Source: Candidatus Woesearchaeota archaeon CG10_big_fil_rev_8_21_14_0_10_32_9 (GTDB lineage: Archaea; Nanobdellota; Nanobdellia; Woesearchaeales; 21-14-0-10-32-9). Taken from it: a stretch of 24,561 bases of DNA. The notes beneath the pieces were generated by a model. That model was not told the origin of the DNA, searched no databases, and saw only the letters and a list, made by a program, of their open reading frames with translations. This document shows, one piece after another, positions 1-6,840 of this stretch (position 1 is its first letter; every line of letters starts with the position of its first letter). Location: NCBI GenBank assembly GCA_002762915.1, contig PCYF01000003.1, forward strand, positions 1 to 24,561, written 5' to 3'. A program made the position numbers and the translations under genes.

Positions 1-493
1 TGTTAGCAGTTCCCATTATTACAAGCTTATCTCCTGAAACAAAAAGATTTGAAATAGAACTTTCATTGAATGTTTTCTTAAGAACTACTTCTGCATCTTC
101 TCCAGGGTATGCTTTTACAATAAAGAGTGTGTTTCCAGATATTGTGTAAATATATTCGCCATCTGTTTTTATTATGTCTGCTTCATCTATTCCTGCAACT
201 TGATTGTTCGTTTCACTATACTCGTTGCTTGCGCCTGCGGATGCGCCAGAATCTGCTGATGTTTCTGCTTTAATCAAGGATACATCTATGTTGTCTAAAA
301 GACCGCCACCACGATAATAGCTGCCATAAGTATTTTCATGTAGTTTTACAAAAGCTTGATATTCTTCTGTTGAGGAAAATGTTAATGTTTTTACATCAGA
401 GTTTTCGTTAATTGTAGTTGGTTGGCAACCAGTTATAACTAGTGCCGTTAAAAGAAAAATTATTAATCCGAATATTGCGTGTTTTATTTCCAT
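1..493 (-). CDS. Beta-propeller lipoprotein (PF09826-like), 5' part, truncated by window edge
   Basis: The first 164 residues of a secreted lipoprotein are visible; the rest lies beyond the left edge. Residues 1-23 form a signal peptide ending in a lipobox-like ITGC, so Cys23 is the probable lipidation site. A low-complexity region rich in Ser, Ala and Gly (about 78-90) precedes QVAGIDEADIIKTDG (about 98-112). That motif is the hallmark of the archaeal/bacterial secreted family with a C-terminal beta-propeller distantly related to WD40 repeats (PF09826/COG4880). The start is the ATG at 493-491, with AGGTG at 501-505 as ribosome binding site. Function is unknown; a surface or periplasm-like binding role is inferred. 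Family assignment is fairly sure from the motif, but the propeller itself is not in view. Confidence 0.8.
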   Translation of the reverse strand, partial: MEIKHAIFGLIIFLLTALVITGCQPTTINENSDVKTLTFSSTEEYQAFVKLHENTYGSYYRGGGLLDNIDVSLIKAETSADSGASAGASNEYSETNNQVAGIDEADIIKTDGEYIYTISGNTLFIVKAYPGEDAEVVLKKTFNESSISNLFVSGDKLVIMGTAN

Positions 494-589
494 TTTATTT
501 CACCTATTCTTTTTTTATAGTTTTTATTTTTTTAACTTTTTTTTGATTTTGAGAATTGCATTGTTTAGCAACTCTTTCATTTAGGAAGA

Positions 590-608
590 TGACATCTTAT
601 AAATATGT
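590..608 (+). promoter_or_regulatory. TATA-like promoter upstream of the kinase-like gene
   Basis: CTTATAAATATG is a good archaeal TATA box and predicts transcription from about 625-630, giving a leader of about 70 nt before the ATG at 699. A second AT-rich element (664-680) lies close to the ATG and could give a much shorter leader. Confidence 0.4.
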
Positions 609-698
609 TGGTTAAACTTCAAGTTGAGTGGAAGTTATGACTTGGGTGGGCGTGCAAAAAAGAGAAATTATTTATTTATCTTGAGTGTTGGGGGGTGT

Positions 699-1253
699 AT
701 GCGTCAAGTAATAATAGGAATGGTGGGCCATCCTGCCTCTGGAAAATCAACTTTTGCCAAGAGACTGACAAAAGAGCTCGGAATTTCGCATATTAATAAA
801 GATGATATTAGAGATTTTTTGGTAGAAAACATATTTGAGTATAGGGACGCAGACAAATCTTATTCTAATGAGAAGATTTCTTCAGTTAATCGTGTTGTGA
901 AAGTTGCGTCAGACGAATTAATGGAAGAACTTGCCGCGAGAGGAAAATCTTTTATTATTGACGGGTATGGCAAGATTAAGGAACAAAGAAATGAAATGAA
1001 AAAGTTCTTTAAAGAAAAAAATATTTTATTGCCTGTAATTATTGTTTATGTTGTGGAAGAGAGAGAAGTTATTCTGAAAAGATTAAAGAAAAGAGACGAG
1101 AATAATGCTACAAAGTGGGTAGAGAATTTTTTGAAAGTTTGGGAACCCGGATTTTCTGAACCGATAAAAAATGAATGTGATTTATTGATTAAAGTCACTA
1201 AAACTAATGTTTCTGAATCAATTGAACTTATACGAGACTTCATTAATTCTTAG
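699..1253 (+). CDS. P-loop kinase-like AAA_33-type NTPase
   Basis: A 184-residue protein with a Walker A motif GHPASGKST at residues 10-18 at the very N-terminus and an Asp/Glu-rich middle. This is the usual shape of small adenylate-kinase-like or zeta-toxin-like P-loop kinases (AAA_33 group), which phosphorylate small molecules or nucleotides. The substrate cannot be read from sequence. An upstream TTG at 624 would add 25 residues, but the ATG at 699 is preferred: it directly follows a G-rich ribosome binding site (GGGGGGTG, about 690-697) and puts the P-loop near the N-terminus, as is normal. The gene ends 10 bases before the opposing tRNA gene. Family is confident, function is not. Confidence 0.75.
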   Translation: MRQVIIGMVGHPASGKSTFAKRLTKELGISHINKDDIRDFLVENIFEYRDADKSYSNEKISSVNRVVKVASDELMEELAARGKSFIIDGYGKIKEQRNEMKKFFKEKNILLPVIIVYVVEEREVILKRLKKRDENNATKWVENFLKVWEPGFSEPIKNECDLLIKVTKTNVSESIELIRDFINS

Positions 1254-1263
1254 AAATAAAAAA

Positions 1264-1341
1264 TGGCGAGTCCGGAGGGATTTGAACCCTCGATCTACAG
1301 CTTAGAAGGCTGTCGCCCTATCCAGGCTAGGCTACGGACCC
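1264..1341 (-). tRNA. tRNA-Arg, anticodon UCU
   Basis: The minus strand folds into a full cloverleaf. The 7-bp acceptor stem GGGTCCG/CGGACTC has one G-T pair. There is a D-arm with GG, the anticodon stem ACAGC/GCTGT encloses loop CTTCTAA, and the T-arm is GAGGG TTCAAAT CCCTC. The anticodon TCT lies at 1306-1304. The discriminator is G and the 3' CCA is encoded (TGG at 1264-1266 on the plus strand). No intron is seen. A TATA box lies about 25 bp upstream (1365-1373, minus strand). Confidence 0.96.
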
Positions 1342-1405
1342 TTAATCTCTGCGAAGTATAGTTTTATTTATAAAATTTTATAAAATACAGGGTGTTTCTA
1401 AGGGT
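1342..1405. promoter_or_regulatory. Divergent promoter region between tRNA-Arg and trmI
   Basis: A 64-bp AT-rich gap with overlapping TATA elements. TTTATAAATAA on the minus strand (about 1362-1374) is placed for the tRNA. TTTTATAAAATAC on the plus strand (about 1377-1388) lies about 23 bp before the trmI ATG, so trmI is probably leaderless or nearly so. Confidence 0.6.
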
Positions 1406-2176
1406 ATGAAAAAGGTTTTAATAAGACTTCCTAGAGCTACGGAAGATCCAGATACGGGTAAAAAGATTATTCTGAATAAATCAGAAAAGTATTATGTGGA
1501 GTCTGATTCTGATTTTAATTATAATTATGGTTCTATAAAGGCGAAAACAATTAAGGGATCAGAGCTGAGATCTGGAAAAGATACATTTTATGTTTTTGAT
1601 CCGGTTTTTCTTGACAATTATAAAAAAATAAAAAGATTAGCTCAGATAATCACTCTTAAAGATGTTGGTGCAATTATTGCTAATACCGGAATAAATAGAG
1701 ATAGCGAGGTTATTGATGCAGGCGCGGGTTCTGGAGCATTGTCTTGTTTTCTTGCAAAGATTGCTAAACAAGTTGATAGTTTTGATGTTGAGGATAAAAA
1801 TCTTGAAGTTGCAAAAAAGAATGCAAAGTTATTAGGAATTGATAATGTAACTTATGCTAAGGGCGATGTGTACAATAAAGAGGAATTCAAAAATAAGAAT
1901 AATACTTATGATGTTTTCACTCTCGATGTTCCTGAGCCTTGGAGAGCATTAGACTCTGCTTATGATGTTTTGAAAGTAGGAGGATATCTTGTTATTTATG
2001 CTCCGAATATTACTCAAATTCAAGAAACTGTTTTGAAGTTGAATAAAAAAATGTTGCATGAGAAAACAATAGAAATTATAGAGCGAGAGTGGAGTGTTAA
2101 AGATAAAGTTTTAAGACCTGTTACGAAAGATTTTGGTCATACTGCTTTTTTATCATTTGTTAGAAAAATTAATTGA
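1406..2176 (+). CDS. trmI: tRNA (adenine-N1)-methyltransferase TrmI (m1A57/58 type)
   Basis: A 256-residue class I SAM-dependent methyltransferase, close to the usual archaeal TrmI length. The N-terminal small beta domain (1-65) leads into the Rossmann domain. The SAM-binding motif is VIDAGAGSG at 102-110, and Asp174 lies in LDVPEPW, the TrmI/GCD14 variant of motif IV. The enzyme methylates N1 of A58, and in archaea also A57, in the T-loop of tRNA. It diverges from tRNA-Arg through a shared 64-bp promoter region. Start at 1406 is supported by the upstream TATA. The stop codon overlaps the ribosome binding site of the next gene, so the two are probably cotranscribed. Confidence 0.9.
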   Translation: MKKVLIRLPRATEDPDTGKKIILNKSEKYYVESDSDFNYNYGSIKAKTIKGSELRSGKDTFYVFDPVFLDNYKKIKRLAQIITLKDVGAIIANTGINRDSEVIDAGAGSGALSCFLAKIAKQVDSFDVEDKNLEVAKKNAKLLGIDNVTYAKGDVYNKEEFKNKNNTYDVFTLDVPEPWRALDSAYDVLKVGGYLVIYAPNITQIQETVLKLNKKMLHEKTIEIIEREWSVKDKVLRPVTKDFGHTAFLSFVRKIN

Positions 2177-2186
2177 GGTGAAGAAA

Positions 2187-2414
2187 ATGAATGCATATGT
2201 TTTGTTGAGTCTTGTTGATGCAAGCGAGAGAGAAATATTAAATGAATTTTTAGATATGCCTGAAGTTGAGGATGCGCATATTTTATTTGGGGAATGGGAT
2301 TTAATTCTTAAAATAAAAGGAGAGAATCCTGATGCAATTGCAACTTTCGTCATGGATAAAGTAAGAAAGAGAGATGGAGTAGAATTAACTAGCACGTTAA
2401 TTGTTGCTAAATAA
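2187..2414 (+). CDS. Stand-alone Lrp/AsnC ligand-binding (RAM) domain protein
   Basis: A 75-residue protein that matches only the C-terminal regulation-of-amino-acid-metabolism domain of Lrp/AsnC regulators: an alpha/beta pattern with the DAHILFGEWDLILKIKG strand-turn-strand and a final VELTSTLIV strand. No helix-turn-helix is present. Such small RAM proteins are known in archaea and may bind amino acids or pair with full-length Lrp proteins. The ATG at 2187 is chosen because GAGGTG (2175-2180) lies 6 bases upstream; an upstream in-frame ATG would overlap trmI. It follows trmI by 10 bases, so an operon is likely. The partner is unknown; two full-length Lrp-type regulators occur elsewhere in this window. 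Confidence 0.82.
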   Translation: MNAYVLLSLVDASEREILNEFLDMPEVEDAHILFGEWDLILKIKGENPDAIATFVMDKVRKRDGVELTSTLIVAK

Positions 2415-2422
2415 TTTTTCTT

Positions 2423-3067
2423 TTATTTAGTATATTTCTTATTTTTTGTATTTTTTTTAGTTTCAAATATTAAACAAACTCCCAGAATGACTAAACTTAC
2501 TCCTATTATAAAAAGAAACATTTGAATTGCTACGGTTACAAAGAATGTTTGCGGAAAGAGTGTTATTAACAAACTATTTGCTGGAAACATCCAGTTGCCT
2601 TGTGGAAAAAATATTAAATGAAAGATTGTAAATATTTCTTGAAATAGTGTTATTAAAAATATTATTTTTATTAAAGAAATTATTAACACAAGCATAGAAC
2701 TAAGTTTTACAATCTCGAGAAGTTTTTTTGTTTTCTTTTTTAATAACGCATCCGAGGAATAACACAGGATTAAAATGAATGCGAAAAGATTTATCCATTT
2801 AAGCAGATTGAATATTGTTTTAACATCTTGCATATGTTCTCTTTCGTTTTCAGTAAATTGAATTGATAAGTCTTCTTTGTTGTTAAAAAAACTTAAAATG
2901 TTTTCAAGAAGAACATTTGCTTTCGTTTCATTTAAGTTAGAATAAACATTTGCGTTTTGCATTTGTTTGCTTAAATTTTGTTCGCTTAAAGAAATTATTA
3001 ACGCGGGAGTTATTATAAGAAATAATAAAAAAGAAAGTACAATTATTATGTTTTCAAGTTTTTTCAT
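2423..3067 (-). CDS. DUF1461/TIGR01906-like integral membrane protein
   Basis: A 214-residue membrane protein with four predicted transmembrane helices (about 7-27, 91-106, 123-143, 178-200) and a large extracytoplasmic loop after the first. Motifs FTENEREHMQDV (71-82) and FHLIFFPQGNW (149-159) match the conserved E-HM-DV and FH-FF-NW signatures of DUF1461, a family without known function. Its ATG overlaps the ABCE1 stop by one base (TAATG at 3069-3065), which indicates translational coupling. It runs convergent with the RAM gene, 8 bases apart. The domain call rests on recalled signatures and is moderately sure. Confidence 0.72.
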   Translation of the reverse strand: MKKLENIIIVLSFLLFLIITPALIISLSEQNLSKQMQNANVYSNLNETKANVLLENILSFFNNKEDLSIQFTENEREHMQDVKTIFNLLKWINLFAFILILCYSSDALLKKKTKKLLEIVKLSSMLVLIISLIKIIFLITLFQEIFTIFHLIFFPQGNWMFPANSLLITLFPQTFFVTVAIQMFLFIIGVSLVILGVCLIFETKKNTKNKKYTK

Positions 3068-4833
3068 TATGCTTTGTAATATAAATTTCCTGATGATTTT
3101 TGTTCTTTATCTTTTTGACTGTCTGGTTTGTTTATTCTTGGTCTGTGAGTTTCTTCATCTCTTCTAAATGTAATGTCTAATCCTTTCAAGAAGTGATTCA
3201 TTCCTTTTTCCATTCCGAGAGGACCATTTGTTAAACCGTTAATTGCAGGTGTTCCTTCGAATACAAGTATTTTTTTAGATAAGAAGTCAATGAATAATAA
3301 ATCGTGATCTATTATTAGTGCTGCTTTTCCTTTATCTATCATCATTTCTTTTATTATTTTTGAAATGCTTAATCTTTGTTCTACGTCAAGATATGCTGAA
3401 GGTTCGTCTAATAAGAATAAGTCTGATTCTGCACTTAAACATTTTGCTATTGCTACTCTTTGGAGTTCTCCTCCTGATAATTCATTTAAAGTTTTACTGA
3501 ACAAAGGTTTAATTTGAAGAGGGCGAATTAATTGTAAGTCATATTTGAGTGCGTCTTTAAGATACGCAATTACTGGCAAATCATTCTTTTCTAAGTATTG
3601 CGGTTTATATGAAATTTTTAGATCCTTATTTGTTTTGTTGCTTATTATTTCTTTTTTGATTTCCCCAGAAATTATTCTTGCAAAAGTTGTTTTTCCTATT
3701 CCGTTTTCTCCCAGAATTCCAACAACGTCATGTTTTTCTATCTCTCCAGAATTTATTTCAAGTGAAAATGATCCCACTTTGTATTTTAATGAATCCAACG
3801 TTGCAAGTAACTCTTCTTTATTTGATTTTTCTTGAGGATTTTTGTCGAATTTTATTGCGTGATCTCTGAATCGCATGTTTTCGTCGCGTATGTATCCTTC
3901 TAAGTATGTGTTTATTCCTGATTTAGTTGTTTTTGCAAGACTTGTAATTCCAAATGCTCCTTCTTCTCCGTACATTAAATGAATTAAGTCAGTCATGTAA
4001 TCAAGTATTATGAGATCGTGTTCAATTACGAGAACCGCTGTTTCTTCGTTAGATAATTCTTTTATGAATTTGCTTATTTTGATTCTTTGTTTTATATCTA
4101 AGTATGAAGTTGGTTCGTCGAATAAATATAGGTTTGCTTTTTTGAGAACTGTTGCTGCAATTGCAACACGTTGTAATTCTCCTCCGGATATTTTTGATAC
4201 ATCGTGATCAAGAATTTGATTTAATTCTAATTTTTCAGAAATCATTTCTAGTTCTTTTTTTTCATCTACTTTTTCTAGTAGTTCTTTTACTGTTCCTGAG
4301 AATTGTTTAGAAATAAGGTCAACGTGTTGTGGTTTGTAAGATACTTTTATTTCTCCTTTGGATAGTCTTTCAAAAAATATTTGTGCTTCTGTTCCTTTGA
4401 ATCTGTCTATTAATTCTTTTGATGTTGCTTCTTTTCCTGGAACTCCGAAGTTTGGTTTTAGTAATCCTCCAAGAATTTTCATTGCGGTGGATTTTCCTAT
4501 TCCATTTCTTCCTATTATTCCGACTGTTTTCCCAAATATTGGTATTGGTAATTTAAATAATGCGAATCCGTTTGGAGGATATCTATGAATTGGATCCTGA
4601 TTTAATTCTTCAGGAAGATTTATCATTTGTAATGCTTCAAATGGGCATTTGTTTGCCGCGATTCTATCTGCATCTGTTATAACGTTTTCATTTACCCTTA
4701 CTTTTCCATCTGTGTCTTTTACGATTGCTTCTTTTCCAGCGCGATTGCTAGGGCTAACTCTCATGCAGAGGAAGCCGCCGCAGCCCTCGGGGTTGCACTT
4801 ATCTTTCTTCACAATCATAATTCTATTTCTCAT
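3067..4833 (-). CDS. abcE1: Ribosome-recycling ATPase ABCE1/RLI with reduced Fe-S domain
   Basis: ABCE1 splits ribosomes after termination in archaea and eukaryotes. This 588-residue protein has the full twin-ATPase core. NBD1 has Walker A GRNGIGKST (108-116), signature ISGGELQR, Walker B LYLFDEP and EHD. NBD2 has GENGIGKTT (375-383), LSGGELQR, LFLLDEP and DHD. The N-terminal Fe-S domain is unusual. Cys13, 18, 23 and 63 remain, but the fourth Cys of the first motif is Ser27, and the first three of the second motif are Thr53, Asp56 and Ala59. The four left are those expected to bind one [4Fe-4S] cluster. An ATG at 4839 would add two residues; 4833 is preferred because a TATA box (4854-4865) lies about 26 bp upstream, giving a leaderless mRNA. 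Confidence 0.95.
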   Translation of the reverse strand: MRNRIMIVKKDKCNPEGCGGFLCMRVSPSNRAGKEAIVKDTDGKVRVNENVITDADRIAANKCPFEALQMINLPEELNQDPIHRYPPNGFALFKLPIPIFGKTVGIIGRNGIGKSTAMKILGGLLKPNFGVPGKEATSKELIDRFKGTEAQIFFERLSKGEIKVSYKPQHVDLISKQFSGTVKELLEKVDEKKELEMISEKLELNQILDHDVSKISGGELQRVAIAATVLKKANLYLFDEPTSYLDIKQRIKISKFIKELSNEETAVLVIEHDLIILDYMTDLIHLMYGEEGAFGITSLAKTTKSGINTYLEGYIRDENMRFRDHAIKFDKNPQEKSNKEELLATLDSLKYKVGSFSLEINSGEIEKHDVVGILGENGIGKTTFARIISGEIKKEIISNKTNKDLKISYKPQYLEKNDLPVIAYLKDALKYDLQLIRPLQIKPLFSKTLNELSGGELQRVAIAKCLSAESDLFLLDEPSAYLDVEQRLSISKIIKEMMIDKGKAALIIDHDLLFIDFLSKKILVFEGTPAINGLTNGPLGMEKGMNHFLKGLDITFRRDEETHRPRINKPDSQKDKEQKSSGNLYYKA

Positions 4834-4839
4834 ACACAT

Positions 4840-4919
4840 AAGAATAAAGTTTTGTTTTAAAATAGTTTTGGAAATTTTTAAACGAAAAGATTAAAAATCT
4901 AGAAATACAAGGCTATGAA
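4840..4919. promoter_or_regulatory. Divergent promoters for abcE1 and the first pilin/beta-helix gene
   Basis: CTATTTTAAAAC on the minus strand (4865-4854) is about 26 bp before the abcE1 start. TTAAAAATC on the plus strand (4891-4899) is about 25 bp before the ATG at 4920. Neither gene has a Shine-Dalgarno motif, so both look leaderless. Confidence 0.5.
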
Positions 4920-6731
4920 ATGTTTACAAAAAAGAAAGGTCAGGGAGCTATGGAGTTTTTAGTAACTTATGGTTGGGCATTTCTTGTTGTATTAGTTTTA
5001 ATAGGAGTTTTGAGTTATTTTGGTGTTTTGAATCCGGGCACTTGGGTTTCTGAGAGATGTGTTACTCAACCAGGATTTACTTGTGAAGATGTTCAAGTTC
5101 AAGATTCAGGTCAAACATTTAAATTCAAGAATAAATTAGGTTATACAACTTCGGTTACAGATCCATCTATGTCTTTAAATGAAGTAAGAACTGGTTGTGT
5201 TTCAAGTTCTACACTGGTTGCTCCAGAAGGAGAGTTTACTATTGTATGTAATAATACTGATATGATTGGCGGTTCTAAAGAAAAATTATCTGTTGATTTT
5301 AAATATTATAAACCTGAAAGTGGAGCGAGTTTTGCAAAGTCTGTGAGTACTCAAGTTGTTGCTAGTGTTGGTGATACTGGTGCTAATTCTGGTAATGATT
5401 CTGGAGTAGATGCAGGATCTTCAGGAGTTCCTGAAAATGGAACAATAGACTTATGTGGGTATTCATTTCAATCAAGATCAAATTATAATTTATCTGCAGA
5501 TGTAATTTCTTCTGCTGGAACTGATTGTTTTGATATAAATCAAGCAGATGTTGTTCTTGATTGTAAAGGACACACGATATCTGGTAACGGTGGATTTGGG
5601 GTAAATATTAATGCAGCAAGAGTTACTGTTAAAAATTGTGTGATTAATGCAGGATTTCAGAGGGGAATCACTGTAGGATCTGGTGGAACTCCAGGAGTTA
5701 TAATTAATCAAAACACAGTAACTACTGGAACTTCAACTAGCGAGTATGGAGTTTATGCAGCAGGAAGTCCATTGACTCAATTAACAGTTACAGGAAATTC
5801 AGTTAATGGTGGGGCAACTGCATTTTATGGATCAAATATTAATGAATTAACTCTTTCAAGTAATACATTTAGAACTGTATCTGATTCAAATTCTTTGTAT
5901 AATGTAGTTTCGTTAAATACTATAAGAAGTAGCAGCATAAGTGGAAATACTATTGTTAGAACTGGGCTTCAAGGAGGTAATGAAGGATGGCATGCAGGTC
6001 TTAGACTTGCAAGTATATATGATTCCTCTGTTACTTCAAATACTGTTACAACTTCAAAAGGTTCTGCTTTGTGGTTCTCTGGCGGATCAAATTTGGTTTT
6101 GTCTGGAAATTCTGGAACAACCACAGGAACATATGTTGCTATGGCATTACTTAGTGATTGTACGGGGTGTACTATTTCTAGTAATACATTTGTAGGCAAT
6201 CCTGGTTTGGGTGCTCAGATTGGAGGAAATATTGCTGGAACAACATTTACTGGAAACAGTTGGAGGGGGAGTATACTCGGAGGTGTTGTATTTTATGGAG
6301 GAATGAATAATCCAAGCACTGCTACATTTTCAGGAAATACTTTCGAGGGTGTTGGAACAGATGTGCCAGCATTATTCTCTTATGCGACTTATCCTATTCA
6401 ATACATAAATTTTGCAGGAAACACATTCATGGCAAGTAGCAATTATGTAATTTCATTAAATGCTCAATCAAACACAAATAAATTTTATGAGAACATAATA
6501 AAAGGTCCAAAATGGGTTAATAATGGAAATTCTGGAAATTTATTTGAATACAATGGTCATGGAAATAAATATAGGTTGGTTAATGGTGCTTTTGCATCAA
6601 CTGTATTAAATTTTGTTGATGGTAATGCTGATGGGTGGGCTGATTCAGGGACAAACGTTCCAGTATCAAGTGATGCTGCTTCAGCTTATTGGACAGGATC
6701 AGGATCAGATTCTCATCCATTCATGAATTGA
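4920..6731 (+). CDS. Pilin-like surface protein with class III signal peptide and beta-helix head (copy 1)
   Basis: A 603-residue surface protein. KKKGQGAMEFL (4-14) is a class III archaeal prepilin signal: cleavage by an EppA-type peptidase is expected between Gly7 and Gln8, with Glu at +5. The hydrophobic helix to about 37 would form the pilus core or membrane anchor. A small globular domain (about 38-150) carries Cys47, 55, 93 and 110, probably disulfide-bonded. A Gly/Ser/Asp linker (150-172) leads to a right-handed parallel beta-helix (about 178-560), shown by repeated short strands with N-T-F/S-x-N turns and VLDCKGHTISG at 212-222, typical of NosD/PbH1 repeats. The C-terminus has an Asp-rich DGNADGWADSG motif. 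A role in adhesion or glycan binding is inferred. It is paired with a paralogue downstream. Confidence 0.85.
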   Translation: MFTKKKGQGAMEFLVTYGWAFLVVLVLIGVLSYFGVLNPGTWVSERCVTQPGFTCEDVQVQDSGQTFKFKNKLGYTTSVTDPSMSLNEVRTGCVSSSTLVAPEGEFTIVCNNTDMIGGSKEKLSVDFKYYKPESGASFAKSVSTQVVASVGDTGANSGNDSGVDAGSSGVPENGTIDLCGYSFQSRSNYNLSADVISSAGTDCFDINQADVVLDCKGHTISGNGGFGVNINAARVTVKNCVINAGFQRGITVGSGGTPGVIINQNTVTTGTSTSEYGVYAAGSPLTQLTVTGNSVNGGATAFYGSNINELTLSSNTFRTVSDSNSLYNVVSLNTIRSSSISGNTIVRTGLQGGNEGWHAGLRLASIYDSSVTSNTVTTSKGSALWFSGGSNLVLSGNSGTTTGTYVAMALLSDCTGCTISSNTFVGNPGLGAQIGGNIAGTTFTGNSWRGSILGGVVFYGGMNNPSTATFSGNTFEGVGTDVPALFSYATYPIQYINFAGNTFMASSNYVISLNAQSNTNKFYENIIKGPKWVNNGNSGNLFEYNGHGNKYRLVNGAFASTVLNFVDGNADGWADSGTNVPVSSDAASAYWTGSGSDSHPFMN

Positions 6732-6840
6732 ATTTGTTGAGTATATTCTATTTTTCTAATAGTATATTATTATTCTAACAACGTATAATAAAAACAGGTA
6801 GATTTATATATTCTTTAAAGCGAATATTTATGGATACACT
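6732..6840 (+). promoter_or_regulatory. Intergenic region: possible terminator and promoter of copy 2
   Basis: After the stop, CTATT TTTCT AATAG can form a small 5-bp hairpin near T-rich DNA, a weak terminator candidate. TTTATATA at 6803-6810 is a TATA box. It predicts initiation close to an out-of-frame ATG (6830) and the TTG used by copy 2 (6841). Confidence 0.4.

Noticed and set aside
31..46. CTGAAACAAAAAG resembling the TTTCTGAAACA operator motif, and similar TTTCTGAA strings inside other genes
   Set aside because: They lie in coding DNA, where Phe/Ser-Glu codons in AT-rich genes yield such strings by chance.
637..684. Short ORF of 15 codons (MTWVGVQKREIIYLS) in the leader of the kinase-like gene
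   Set aside because: No ribosome binding site before it and no leader-peptide feature; short ORFs of this size are expected by chance.
3545..3835. Plus-strand ORFs inside abcE1 (also 4358-4588 and 4649-4894)
   Set aside because: They are antisense shadows of a well-conserved ABC ATPase gene.
5490..5711. Minus-strand ORFs inside the pilin/beta-helix genes (also 5969-6199 and 7380-7604)
   Set aside because: They lie opposite low-complexity Asn/Ser/Gly repeat coding sequence that opens the other frames by composition.
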